Source: a virus
DNA length: 44,656 nucleotides
Reading direction: 5' to 3' (one strand)
Virus record (IMG/VR): IMGVR_UViG_3300035661_000118
Coordinates: 1 to 44,656 of that record
Position 1 is the first letter of the stretch. The number at the start of each line of letters is the position of its first letter. Of the stretch, positions 1 through 7,051 are shown piece after piece. The notes beneath the pieces were generated by a model. It was given only the letters and a program-made list of their open reading frames with translations, had not been told where the DNA came from and did not search any database. The position numbers were made by a program, and so were the translations under genes.

Positions 1-989
1 CTCAAGCTTACCTGTCATCAACTGAATGGCAGCATCATCATAGCCAAGGGCTGATAGCTTGCTGCGCTCTATTCTGATCATTGTGGCCTGGTGATCTGTG
101 TCCATTTGCAACAACTTGCGCTTGGCTGCAAGAAGTTGTTGTTGTTCCAGCAGCTCTTGTGCTCTGAGAGCAGCAGCAGCTTCTTCTGACCCTGTGGCTG
201 CACTTTTCAAGGTCTTGTATTCTTTTGTGAGCTGATTGAGTCTGATGGCTTCTGTGGCTGCCTTTTCATACTCACCAATTGATTCAAGCTGGGAAACAAC
301 TATCTTGGCCCACTCAGCTCTGTTCTTTTCAACAATCAGGGCAAGGTTGTCAGCTGCATCAGCAGCTGCTGCAGCCTTGCCTGCTTCCAGCTGCTGGGTC
401 TCAAGCTGCTTGCGCTTGCTTTCCTCCAAGGCTTTGTTGGCATCACGCTCTGCATACATTGCCTTGGCTGCATCTTGAAAGCGAGTTGGTTTTGACCACT
501 CATCAGTCACAGCCTCTGTGAATGCTTGGCCAGTTGCAATCAGTTCATTGAAGCTATCTTTGGCTCCTTTGAAATCACCAATCAAAGCATATGAAAAAGC
601 CTCAGCAGCATAGTAAAGTTGGGTGAAGCCTGCCACACCAACAAATGCTATGGTCTTGAGCAAAGACCAAACAATGCTGAGGCCATCTGCTATGACAGCC
701 AGCATCATCACAATATCTTTACCAGCCTCTGCCAACTTATTCTGTTGGGAAAGTTTTTCTGCTTCAGTGTTGGCTTCTTTCAATCCAACAGTCAAGGCAG
801 TTACACCAACTATCAGAGCATCATTGAATACACCACCAAGAGCCACCTTGAGGTTGTCAGAGTAACGCTTCATGGATGTTAGCTGCTTGCCTGCTGTGCC
901 CATAGCAGCCTCATATGCCCCAGCAATATCCTTGCCACGCTCAAGCACAGCATTCATCCTGGCTTGTGACCTCTCAGTCTCAGTCAGTG
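1..989. repeat. Terminal imperfect direct repeat, left copy
   Basis: These 989 bases match 43668-44656 at a constant offset of 43,667 with no indel. I counted about 55 mismatches by hand, clustered at roughly 316-400 and 507-590, while 901-989 is identical. The reading frame of the tape measure gene is kept in both. The simplest explanation is a circular assembly whose ends overlap but carry two alleles. Confidence 0.9.
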
Positions 990-1572
990 TATCTACTGAC
1001 TTGCCAAGCTGGATGGCCATTTTGACATAAGATTGCTCAAAGTTGACATTGATGCCAATGTTCTTTAGAATCAAAGCTTCACCCCTCTGGATGCCTGCCA
1101 CCAATCGCTCAAATGCTTCTGATGAGTTTATTCCACCAATTGTGGCTGCATTCTGGGCCACCCTGCCCAGTTCTGCTGCTCTGGCAAGGTCAAGGTGTGC
1201 TTGTGACATCTGAATCAAGGCTTGCCTTGACTCAACCATTGCTATACCCTGTTTTTGCAAGCCCTTCTCAAAGTTGGCCATCTGGGCATTGGTGTATCCA
1301 GCTGTGGCACCAACAGTGTTCATTACCACACCAAGAGTCTGGTACCTTGCTGCAAGCAGTGCTGAATCTTTAGCAAGCTCTGCCAACTTATACAGTCCAA
1401 GTGCTGCTGCTATAGCTTTGAGATAACCAACCAGTTGCTGGGAGGCTGCGGAAAGAGCTATGGTGGACTGTTCAGCAGCCTTGCCATCCTTGGCCAGCTG
1501 TTTGAGTCTTTCTCCAGCAACAGGCACTCCATCTGAGCTGACTGCTATTCCAAGGGTGTACAAGTCTGTCAT
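1..1572 (-). CDS. Tail tape measure protein, N-terminal part (runs off the left edge)
   Basis: This is the first 524 codons of the tape measure protein, which sets tail length and is threaded through the tail tube during assembly and DNA ejection. It starts at ATG 1572 (MTDLYTLGIAV), overlapping the stop of the frameshifted chaperone frame by ATGA. It is open to the window edge. The sequence is alanine/glutamine-rich and helical, with a hydrophobic stretch (IVWSLLKTIAFVGVAGF, about residues 255-271). From codon 196 it matches the right-edge copy in frame, so joining the ends at the overlap gives a protein of 1261 residues, usual for a siphovirus tape measure. Substitutions between the two copies are concentrated around residues 278-345. 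Identification rests on position after the tail chaperones, length and composition. Confidence 0.88.
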   Translation of the reverse strand, partial: MTDLYTLGIAVSSDGVPVAGERLKQLAKDGKAAEQSTIALSAASQQLVGYLKAIAAALGLYKLAELAKDSALLAARYQTLGVVMNTVGATAGYTNAQMANFEKGLQKQGIAMVESRQALIQMSQAHLDLARAAELGRVAQNAATIGGINSSEAFERLVAGIQRGEALILKNIGINVNFEQSYVKMAIQLGKSVDTLTETERSQARMNAVLERGKDIAGAYEAAMGTAGKQLTSMKRYSDNLKVALGGVFNDALIVGVTALTVGLKEANTEAEKLSQQNKLAEAGKDIVMMLAVIADGLSIVWSLLKTIAFVGVAGFTQLYYAAEAFSYALIGDFKGAKDSFNELIATGQAFTEAVTDEWSKPTRFQDAAKAMYAERDANKALEESKRKQLETQQLEAGKAAAAADAADNLALIVEKNRAEWAKIVVSQLESIGEYEKAATEAIRLNQLTKEYKTLKSAATGSEEAAAALRAQELLEQQQLLAAKRKLLQMDTDHQATMIRIERSKLSALGYDDAAIQLMTGKLE

Positions 1573-2326
1573 GGTTTGGGTGCCTCCCTTTGGATGGCGT
1601 CATTGATTGACTTGATGAATGCTGTGTCAATTGCCCTTATGGCTTCCAACTCCCATGCCAGGAGTGTAATGCCCATAAGCTCAGACCAGTGCTTGATCTC
1701 TGTATAGCTTATTGGGCTAACTGACATGTTTGATTGACGGGTCTGACTCAGCTGATTAAACCACTCAATCAAGTAAATCCCTGCTGTTGGGGGTGGAGGC
1801 ACCTGAGTAAGCTCATCAGGTGCCACACCAGTTTGCCTTTCCACTTGTTCAAGGACTTCTCTCAGAGTCTGTTTGCTGCCTTTGACCTTCTGATCCAACT
1901 TAAACTGGGCTTCAGCATAGGCAGTTAGCTCTGCTATCAGCCCTTGATAAAATTTCCACGATCCATGATACCTTGAACAACTTGCTCATGGACCCATGGG
2001 AATTTGGTAAAGACCTCAGCAGCATCAGTCATTGGTTGGCCTTTGTATGCCAAACCTTTGATCTCTTTTACACAGGCCACAACCTTCTGCTTGTCAAGCC
2101 TCTCAAAATCTTCTGGGGGCATGCTCTTGCCACGATTGCGTTGGGCATACTGGGCCATCTTGTGCTGGAGCTTGCGGGATTCAGACCTAAAAACATCTGA
2201 ATCTTGGCCATACACAATCACACAGGCATCAAGTTCATCACCTGTTGATGGGTGCACAAGTTTGATAGTTGCTGTGTCATTCTGTTCAACTTCACTCAGG
2301 TCAAAAATCTTCTCACTCACATTCAT
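1569..2326 (-). CDS. Tail assembly chaperone GT, -1 frameshift product
   Basis: A long fusion form of the tail assembly chaperone, made by ribosomes that slip back one base near the end of the upstream frame. Translation starts at 2326, slips at 1949-1955, and reads on through the overlapping frame to TGA 1569-1571. This gives about 126 + 126 = 252 residues. The extension frame is open right across the slip site (next codons after the slip read YQGLIAELTAY). It has no ATG start with a ribosome site; its first start-like codon is a TTG well inside. This is the arrangement of lambda G/GT: G and GT bind the tape measure and tail tube protein during tail assembly. The stop overlaps the tape measure start. 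The slip heptamer is seen directly; use of the shift is inferred. Confidence 0.85.
1937..2326 (-). CDS. Tail assembly chaperone G
   Basis: A 129-residue protein starting at ATG 2326 with a good ribosome site (AAGGAG, 5 bases upstream). It lies between the tail tube gene and the tape measure gene, the standard position of the siphovirus tail chaperone. The sequence is charged and largely helical, with no transmembrane segment. It ends with TGA 1937-1939 just after the slippery heptamer, so it is the normal, unshifted product of the G/GT pair. Family assignment is by position, size and the frameshift signal, since these proteins diverge beyond easy recognition. Confidence 0.85.
   Translation of the reverse strand: MNVSEKIFDLSEVEQNDTATIKLVHPSTGDELDACVIVYGQDSDVFRSESRKLQHKMAQYAQRNRGKSMPPEDFERLDKQKVVACVKEIKGLAYKGQPMTDAAEVFTKFPWVHEQVVQGIMDRGNFIKG
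1949..1955 (-). promoter_or_regulatory. Programmed -1 frameshift site A AAT TTT
   Basis: On the coding strand the zero-frame codons are GGA AAT TTT ATC. They contain a canonical X XXY YYZ heptamer with X = A, Y = T and Z = T. A -1 slip re-pairs AAT to AAA and TTT to TTT and enters the frame that continues to 1569. The zero-frame stop lies three codons downstream. Confidence 0.85.
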
Positions 2327-2349
2327 CTCCTTTTCATTGAAGTGTGGTC

Positions 2350-2415
2350 AAAAAAAGGCGGTTAGGGAGGGGTGGTGACCAACCACCCCTCCATGCTGGG
2401 AGGACAGCATCCGCC
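2350..2415 (-). terminator. Branched rho-independent terminator after the tail tube gene
   Basis: Reading the minus strand, GGCGG (2415-2411) pairs with CCGCC (2361-2357), followed at once by seven T (2356-2350). Inside are two further hairpins: ATGCTG/CAGCAT (2405-2410 with 2393-2398) and an 11-bp stem between 2366-2376 and 2382-2392. It forms a three-way junction ending in a T-run, just downstream of the tail tube stop. It would lower transcription of the chaperone and tape measure genes relative to the tail tube. Confidence 0.75.
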
Positions 2416-2420
2416 AATTG

Positions 2421-3560
2421 TTATGGGTAACGAGTGATCACCAGGGTGGATCCATCAGTTGCATTGTAGATGCCCTGTATCCCTATGGTTTGGGTCAGCT
2501 CATTTTCCCCTCCATCTGCAGTACCAGATGTGGCATAGGTGCTGCTCATGTCGAATTTGTATGACTTTGAGCTGCCATTGCCAAGTGTGAAACTGACATC
2601 AAATGCTGTGCCATTGAGGAATTTGGCCTTCAGGGCATTGCTGATGAATCGCACAGTCAGAGTGCCACTGACCTTCACAGTACTCACAGTCACACTTTGA
2701 GCAGCTGGATTGAACAGAGCAAAGTTAGCCTGGCTGCTCTGTTCAAGCTTCAGCTCAATGCCAGTGGCAATTGCCAAGGAAGTGCCATCAACAGATATGG
2801 TTCCTGTGAATGCATCAAACACAGGATTGGAGTTGGCAGCAGCAGCAAGACCAAGAGTCTTGCACAAAGTCACCCCAGTCTTGGCAGTGTCCACAGTAAA
2901 CCCAGCAGCTGATGCAGTCATCACAGTAGCAGTCAGGGATGTGATAACAATCAATTTGTTGTTTGCTGGGATGGATGCCCCGGAAACCATCACAGAGTCG
3001 CCCACTGCAAAGCCATCAGCAATGAATGACCCAGCAGAACGTGTGATGGTGGTGGCAGCAAAAGCCATGGTAGTAACACCATCATCAGCATACTGGGTTG
3101 ACTTCTGATCAGCAAACAGGTGTGTGAAAGAACCTTCAATGATGGCATTGGGCTTCACACTCAGGCTGAACCCAGTCAGAGTCACACCAATGTTCTGCTC
3201 ATACAGGTTGATGTCTGGGTATTGCTGCTCCATGCTGAAACTGCGCTTGGTGTTGCCAACTTTCAACACATTGTTGGTCCAGGTGCCTCCCATGGTTGCT
3301 TCAAGCAGATCATCAAAGCTGGCATAGGACAGCTCAAATGGAATTTCACCAGAACCTTGGCGATTGCCATAAGACATTGCCATGATCTGACGAGTGTCAG
3401 ATGCCTCTTTGCTGGTGATGGTGTCGCGCTTCAGCTCAAATTTTGAACCCATCTTGGCCCTGAGTGTTTTCATGGATGGGGTGGATGGTGTGACCCCAAA
3501 TGCACTTTCAGCTACATAAGTGATCTGGCTATTGGCCCCAACTGCTGCGATTGCTGGCAT
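2421..3560 (-). CDS. Major tail tube protein
   Basis: A 379-residue protein, the main building block of the tail tube. The start ATG 3560 has AAGGAG 9-10 bases upstream. The first 130 residues (ITYVAESAFGVTP, SKEASDTRQI, GEIPFELSY) have the look of siphovirus tube proteins that begin with a short beta-rich arm. Residues about 160-235 form an extra small beta-rich module (SAGSFIADGFAVGDSVMVSG) that may decorate the tube surface. The C-terminal part returns to the tube fold. It lies between the tail terminator and the chaperones and is followed by a strong terminator, as expected for a highly expressed structural gene. Confidence 0.85.
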   Translation of the reverse strand: MPAIAAVGANSQITYVAESAFGVTPSTPSMKTLRAKMGSKFELKRDTITSKEASDTRQIMAMSYGNRQGSGEIPFELSYASFDDLLEATMGGTWTNNVLKVGNTKRSFSMEQQYPDINLYEQNIGVTLTGFSLSVKPNAIIEGSFTHLFADQKSTQYADDGVTTMAFAATTITRSAGSFIADGFAVGDSVMVSGASIPANNKLIVITSLTATVMTASAAGFTVDTAKTGVTLCKTLGLAAAANSNPVFDAFTGTISVDGTSLAIATGIELKLEQSSQANFALFNPAAQSVTVSTVKVSGTLTVRFISNALKAKFLNGTAFDVSFTLGNGSSKSYKFDMSSTYATSGTADGGENELTQTIGIQGIYNATDGSTLVITRYP

Positions 3561-3578
3561 GATGTATTCTCCTTTTTG

Positions 3579-3992
3579 TTATGAGTTTGGTGCAAGGGCA
3601 AAAAACAAAATTGAAATTGGTGTGACATTCCAGTCAGCACCTTCTATCATTGGGGCAGGGAATGCTGACTTAATGGTGATATTCACAGACCCATAAGCCA
3701 GCTTGGTGCCCCTTTTGAAGTGTGATGCTACAGCATCAACCAATTGCAGGGTTCTCCCCACACCCAGCCCCCCTGGCGTACACACAGAAATCTGATAGAT
3801 GCCAGGCAGGTAGTTTAATCCATTGGCACCAAGCTCTGCTTGGTATGGTTCAGCAGGCAGCAACTGTGGTTTGATATATGCAGAGCCAAGCACTGGAGCA
3901 AAGTCAGTGCCATCCCAAGCAACAGTTGGCAGATTGGCCATACTCAACAGGTGCTGTGACAAAGCTGATCTCACATCAGAGTAATTGCCCAT
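3579..3992 (-). CDS. Tail terminator-like protein
   Basis: A 137-residue protein starting at ATG 3992, overlapping the previous stop as TAATG. It resembles the small proteins that cap the finished tail and join it to the head (lambda gpU/HK97 gp11 class). Features include an N-terminal helix (YSDVRSALSQHLLSM), a middle with QAELGANGL and YQISVCTPGG, and a C-terminal strand region (WNVTPISILFFAL). The order tail completion, terminator, tail tube supports the role. It has no catalytic motif. The assignment is mainly contextual. Confidence 0.7.
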   Translation of the reverse strand: MGNYSDVRSALSQHLLSMANLPTVAWDGTDFAPVLGSAYIKPQLLPAEPYQAELGANGLNYLPGIYQISVCTPGGLGVGRTLQLVDAVASHFKRGTKLAYGSVNITIKSAFPAPMIEGADWNVTPISILFFALAPNS

Positions 3993-4399
3993 TATGGTAT
4001 GACCTTTCTAATGATTGGCTCAATTTCTGCCAGTGTTATGCGAACCATGCCATTTGGAGCCTGGATTGAACCAGGTTTGCCATTTGCTCTGCCATACTCA
4101 AGCACATTCACATAAGGCAAGGAATTGCACAGGTAAACTTTACCCACCCCACTGAATGACCCAACAACAGTCATGATCTTTGCCATCACACCACTGCCAG
4201 ATTTGTCCAGAGCAGACTCATCAACAGTTGCATCAACTGAACCAATGCTTGGCCTCCAGTTTCCTTTGGCCAGGCCTGTGTCAACTGGTGTTTTAACTAC
4301 CACCCTGCGGAAAACCTCTGTGGTGATAGCCCTAATGGCCAGGGTGGTGCCATTTGTGGCTTTATTTGCAAATTTATCAAGGTCATCACCAAAGCCCAT
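3992..4399 (-). CDS. Tail completion / HK97 gp10-like protein
   Basis: About 135 residues, similar in pattern to the HK97 gp10 family of minor tail or connector proteins: an N-terminal helix (FGDDLDKFANKATNG), then FRRVVVKTPVDTGLAKGNWRPS, where the VVxxTPVDTGxxxxNW pattern is typical. The ATG at 4399 has GAGG 8 bases upstream. An in-frame ATG at 4405 lies only 2 bases from it and overlaps the previous stop, so either could be used; I prefer 4399. Neighbours are head closure upstream and tail terminator downstream, as in many siphoviruses. Confidence 0.8.
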   Translation of the reverse strand: MGFGDDLDKFANKATNGTTLAIRAITTEVFRRVVVKTPVDTGLAKGNWRPSIGSVDATVDESALDKSGSGVMAKIMTVVGSFSGVGKVYLCNSLPYVNVLEYGRANGKPGSIQAPNGMVRITLAEIEPIIRKVIP

Positions 4400-4401
4400 G
4401 A

Positions 4402-4761
4402 TCATTTCCTCAGTTGCAGCTTATACAGCACAACTTCACCTTGAGGGGATGAATCATCAACCCCAAGGATGACCCAGTCATGCCCCATCACTTCAAGCTT
4501 GTCCCCAGCATCAGGCACAGGGCCTGTGCTTTCAACCAGAGCCTGTTTGTCACCTGCCACAATTGCTGAGCCATCCTTGAATTTGATTGCCAGCTTGTCA
4601 ATGCTATTGTAGTTTGTGGTAATTCCATAGATATCAGCACTTACAACAGCTTCCCCAGAACTTGCCCCAGTCACAGGGTCAAAGATGCCTCCTGATGCCT
4701 TTTTGAGCACCATCTTTTGACCTTTGGCTCTGAGCACTTTTGACACTTGCTGGGCATTCAT
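4402..4761 (-). CDS. Head closure / head-tail adaptor protein
   Basis: A 119-residue beta-rich protein placed where head-closure (stopper) proteins are found, directly before the gp10-like gene. Its ATG at 4761 overlaps the outer spanin stop (ATGA), with AAGGAG about 11 bases upstream. The open frame extends to a GTG at 4773, but that codon lies within the ribosome site. The segment DAGDKLEVMGHDWVILGVDD resembles the late strand region of phage head-tail joining proteins. The rest is not distinctive, so the call depends largely on context. Confidence 0.6.
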   Translation of the reverse strand: MNAQQVSKVLRAKGQKMVLKKASGGIFDPVTGASSGEAVVSADIYGITTNYNSIDKLAIKFKDGSAIVAGDKQALVESTGPVPDAGDKLEVMGHDWVILGVDDSSPQGEVVLYKLQLRK

Positions 4762-4964
4762 TGCTGGGGGCACTCCTTCAGAAGCCTATACATGGCAGCA
4801 GGTGACACAAGAAAGCCATCATTTGGGGCCACTTGCCCCTTCTTCAGAGCTGTTGTTGCTGACTCTGGGAGTATGGGATGATGGATTGAGCACCCTGTCA
4901 ATGCGACCAGAAATAGCATCAGCATCAAGACTTTCACACTCTTTGCGTAATCTCTGATCATCAT
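4758..4964 (-). CDS. Outer-membrane spanin lipoprotein (Rz1-like)
   Basis: A 68-residue lipoprotein in a frame overlapping the inner spanin gene, the nested Rz/Rz1 layout. The start ATG 4964 has AAGGAG 7 bases upstream. A hydrophobic signal (VLMLMLFLVA) leads to the lipobox LTGC, so the mature protein starts at the cysteine and should be anchored in the outer membrane. The mature part is short, with PILPESATTAL and a C-terminal MYRLLKECPQQ. Together with the inner spanin it would bridge the periplasm and fuse the two membranes in the last step of lysis, which implies a Gram-negative host. Confidence 0.85.
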   Translation of the reverse strand: MMIRDYAKSVKVLMLMLFLVALTGCSIHHPILPESATTALKKGQVAPNDGFLVSPAAMYRLLKECPQQ

Positions 4965-5073
4965 CTTCAATCTCCTTCTGATTTCTTGCTGAGGCTGAAC
5001 TGTTCCACTTGTTGAGAAGCCACAGCAGGATAGACAAGGCTGCTGTGGCAGCAGCTCCCCATCCTGCATCCAT
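4819..5073 (-). CDS. Inner-membrane spanin (Rz-like)
   Basis: An 84-residue protein with one N-terminal membrane segment (AATAALSILLWLLNKW), then a charged, helical periplasmic part (ARNQKEIEDDDQRLRKECESLDADAISGRI) as in i-spanins. ATG 5073 overlaps the stop of the upstream membrane protein (TGATG); the frame also has a GTG one codon earlier. The Rz1-like gene lies inside its 3' half in another frame and extends past its end. It is shorter than lambda Rz (153 residues) but has the same topology. Confidence 0.8.
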   Translation of the reverse strand: MDAGWGAAATAALSILLWLLNKWNSSASARNQKEIEDDDQRLRKECESLDADAISGRIDRVLNPSSHTPRVSNNSSEEGASGPK

Positions 5074-5318
5074 CACTTCTTCACCATTGACTTGAGCAAT
5101 TTGATTATGGCATCCAGGATACCATTGCCTTGCAACCCAGGAATCAATGCCAGCACCTCAGAGATGGCCAACAGGGCCAGCAGAACCATGGTCCCATTTT
5201 CTGAAAACCAGCTCACCACAGTGGTAGTTGCAGCAGGGGTAGTTGCAGCAGCATCACCAAAAGCAACTGTTGCAGCAGCAAGAGTAATCATGACAACAAA
5301 CAAAATCAAACCTTTCAT
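5073..5318 (-). CDS. Small membrane protein of the lysis cassette, holin candidate
   Basis: An 81-residue protein with a signal-like N-terminus (MKGLILFVVMITLAAATVAFG), an Ala/Thr-rich linker, and a second membrane segment (MVLLALLAISEVLALIPGL) followed by a basic tail (IIKLLKSMVKK). ATG 5318 is chosen because AAAGGAG lies 8 bases upstream; the two earlier ATGs in frame (5354, 5336) lack a good site. Its place between endolysin and spanins and the two hydrophobic segments suit a holin. Two other small membrane proteins upstream are rivals for that role. Confidence 0.6.
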   Translation of the reverse strand: MKGLILFVVMITLAAATVAFGDAAATTPAATTTVVSWFSENGTMVLLALLAISEVLALIPGLQGNGILDAIIKLLKSMVKK

Positions 5319-5382
5319 TTCACAATCTCCTTTCATTTCATGAATCTTGAACATTTACCACAGCATCAGGCCTGCTCCTAAA

Positions 5383-5793
5383 TCACCCTCTGTATTCAAG
5401 TAGGTCTGATGCTTTGTATTTGCTGATCTTGACTGTGCCACCTTGATTGCCACCCAGAACATAGATAAAATCACCATCTTGCTTCACAAAAAAGGCAACA
5501 TGCCCAGCAGCTGGGTCTGAGCCTCGTTTGAAAACTGCCACACACCCCTCCACAGGCTGCTTGAGTTGCTTACCCCACTTCAACCAAGAACGGGCAGCAG
5601 CAGAATTGGTGCCTTTGATGCCTGCTTGCACACAGCACCAGTTGACAAAGGAGCTGCACCATGGAACCTCATCTGTGGTGGCCTTGAGAGTTGTGGTTGC
5701 ATGATACTCTAAAATGCGTGGGTTGTTTTGTGTGCCTGGCACCTCTGTGGTACCCAGCTCTGCTTTGGCAATCTCATATGGAGTCATTGGCAT
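5383..5793 (-). CDS. Endolysin, CHAP/NlpC-like peptidoglycan hydrolase
   Basis: A 136-residue single-domain enzyme of the TIGR02594 type, a cysteine peptidase/amidase fold that cuts peptidoglycan peptides at lysis. The opening MTPYEIAKAELGTTEVPG is characteristic. VPWCSSFVNWCC holds the catalytic cysteine, AAGHVAFFV the histidine, and LGGNQGGTVKIS the end of the fold. There is no signal peptide or cell-wall-binding domain, so it would need a holin to reach the periplasm. The start ATG 5793 has AGGAG 5 bases upstream and overlaps the end of the preceding membrane protein gene. Confidence 0.88.
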   Translation of the reverse strand: MPMTPYEIAKAELGTTEVPGTQNNPRILEYHATTTLKATTDEVPWCSSFVNWCCVQAGIKGTNSAAARSWLKWGKQLKQPVEGCVAVFKRGSDPAAGHVAFFVKQDGDFIYVLGGNQGGTVKISKYKASDLLEYRG

Positions 5794-6032
5794 TCAATCT
5801 CCTGATTATGGTTGATGGTGTGTGCAGTGCATATTCTGCCAAGACAAGCTTGGTGTTTAGATAAGTTCTGCTGGAGTTCTGCCACCAGCTTGAACAGCAG
5901 ATCAATGTTGCGGTTCATTGATCTAAAAATCCAAAGACAAGTGGCAAGTAGGCCAGAACCAAACAACAGCATCATGAATTTCAAGACATCAGCATGTTGT
6001 TGGAGGGATGCCAAATCAGAGGATGCTAGCAT
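5784..6032 (-). CDS. Small membrane protein, holin candidate
   Basis: An 82-residue protein with one central membrane segment (FMMLLFGSGLLATCLWIF, about residues 19-36), followed by a helical, possibly coiled-coil stretch (NIDLLFKLVAELQQNLSKH) and a Cys/His-containing tail. The ribosome site AAAAGGAG is well spaced from ATG 6032. It overlaps the endolysin start, as holin genes often do. The N-out, single-segment topology would also suit an antiholin or a class III holin. The family is not recognised. Confidence 0.6.
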   Translation of the reverse strand: MLASSDLASLQQHADVLKFMMLLFGSGLLATCLWIFRSMNRNIDLLFKLVAELQQNLSKHQACLGRICTAHTINHNQEIECQ

Positions 6033-6174
6033 CTTTTCTCCTTTTCAGCAAATGTGAAAATTGCTTCCTACGAAGGTAGCACCCCCATGCTGTAATGGTC
6101 ACTTGCCATACAAAACCTGCCAACATCAAGTAGAAAATCCATTCAGCAAGTTGGAGAAGTCTTGGATCAGCCAC
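6016..6174 (-). CDS. Tiny membrane protein (52 residues, GTG start)
   Basis: A small gene between the head-completion gene and the lysis cassette. GTG 6174 has GGAG well placed upstream, and the frame reads MADPRLLQLAEW, then a membrane segment (IFYLMLAGFVWQVTITAWG) and a strongly basic tail (YLRRKQF, LLKRRKD). It ends at TGA 6016-6018, overlapping the next gene by 17 bases. The size, positive-inside tail and position suggest a lysis accessory protein such as a pinholin or antiholin. No family is recognised; the evidence is translational signals, topology and tight packing. Confidence 0.6.
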   Translation of the reverse strand: MADPRLLQLAEWIFYLMLAGFVWQVTITAWGCYLRRKQFSHLLKRRKDASIL

Positions 6175-6176
6175 AA

Positions 6177-6671
6177 TTAGCTCCTGATGATGGTATTTGT
6201 ATTTTTGAAAAGGCCAACCAGCAGGCCAGAGATGATACTGTAGTCAACTCTTGAACCACCATCAAAGTATGATGTCTCAATTTCACCAACCTTCTCCCTT
6301 TGGACTCCTCTGTCTGTAGCTGCATTCAGATCAGTTGAAATGAAAAGTAGAGCTGCTTCACAAACAGCATACTTCAGTTGGGGAGGGATTGGAGGCAAAG
6401 TTGACTCACTCAGCAGAGCAGATAGATCAGTCACAAATGTTCTGGGCCAGCACAAAGGTTGAAGAATATTAAACAGACTGCCAGCCCATTTTGACCTGTA
6501 CTTGCTGTCAATGAATTGGGTTGCCTTGATCAGATTGGCATCCTTCTGGGTGCTGGTGAGTGCTGACCAAGCAGCATTGCCTCTATCAAGATGATAAGCA
6601 TCAGCATCAGCCTGAGACACATAGGAATTGGCCCCAGACACCACAGTTCCATCTTCAACAATCAAGGCCAT
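6177..6671 (-). CDS. Head completion / DnaT-like connector protein
   Basis: A 164-residue protein of the type often labelled DnaT-like ssDNA-binding in phages, in reality a head-tail connector. Typical pattern: an N-terminal VEDGTVVSGANSYVSQADADAYHLDRG, then W and LIKATQFIDSKYRSKWAG, then CWPRT. The GANSY...ADAY...RG and KW.G...PL.WPR signatures are common to this family. It would bind under the portal at the head exit. It follows the capsid gene and a small head protein. The lysis cassette, rather than head closure, comes next, which is an unusual gene order. Confidence 0.82.
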   Translation of the reverse strand: MALIVEDGTVVSGANSYVSQADADAYHLDRGNAAWSALTSTQKDANLIKATQFIDSKYRSKWAGSLFNILQPLCWPRTFVTDLSALLSESTLPPIPPQLKYAVCEAALLFISTDLNAATDRGVQREKVGEIETSYFDGGSRVDYSIISGLLVGLFKNTNTIIRS

Positions 6672-6674
6672 TTG

Positions 6675-6992
6675 TTACTCCTCATCCTTCAGAGCAGCAT
6701 ACAACTCAGTGAGCTTGGCATTGCTGATGTTTACTGGGAAGTTGATGCCAGCCTCAGTTAGAGCAGCCTTCATCTCATCACGAGTGGCCTCATCATCATT
6801 TGCAACAGGGGCATCCACCTTCTCAAAGTGGGCATAGCTCTCAGGTACATCTCCACATACAGCATCACACCGCTCAATAAAGTCATTCCCTGTGATTGCC
6901 CCAGGTTCTCTGACAACCATGCCATTGGCCTTGGCCAGAACCTTGTCTGCTTGGGTTGCATTCTTCTTGAAAAAAATCACCTTCTTGGCCAT
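6675..6992 (-). CDS. Small head protein with C-terminal HeH/SAP-like motif
   Basis: A 105-residue acidic protein starting at ATG 6992 with AAAGGAG well placed. The N-terminus (KKVIFFKKN) is short and basic; the last 40 residues (MKAALTEAGINFPVNISNAKLTELYAAL) look like a helix-extended-helix motif, as found at the C-terminus of many small phage head proteins encoded just after the major capsid. The role could be capsid decoration or DNA contact inside the head. The function is inferred from position and the C-terminal motif only. Confidence 0.55.
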   Translation of the reverse strand: MAKKVIFFKKNATQADKVLAKANGMVVREPGAITGNDFIERCDAVCGDVPESYAHFEKVDAPVANDDEATRDEMKAALTEAGINFPVNISNAKLTELYAALKDEE

Positions 6993-7012
6993 CCCTGGCT
7001 CCTTTCGATCAT

Positions 7013-7036
7013 CCCCCTACCCAAGTGGGTAGGGGG
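7013..7036 (-). terminator. GC-rich hairpin downstream of the capsid gene
   Basis: A perfect 10-bp stem, CCCCCTACCC with GGGTAGGGGG, and a 4-base loop, in the 59-base gap after the major capsid stop. No T-run follows on the minus strand, so it may stabilise the upstream mRNA or attenuate rather than terminate fully. Confidence 0.5.
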
Positions 7037-7051
7037 AAAGTTGAAAACCAG

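Noticed and set aside
1569-1898. A free-standing 109-residue gene starting at TTG 1898
   Set aside because: The frame continues upstream without a stop to a canonical slippery heptamer, so it is better explained as the frameshift extension of the tail chaperone.
3120-3446. Plus-strand open frames across the structural genes
   Set aside because: They mirror strongly coding minus-strand frames, lack ribosome sites and have compositions typical of antisense shadows.
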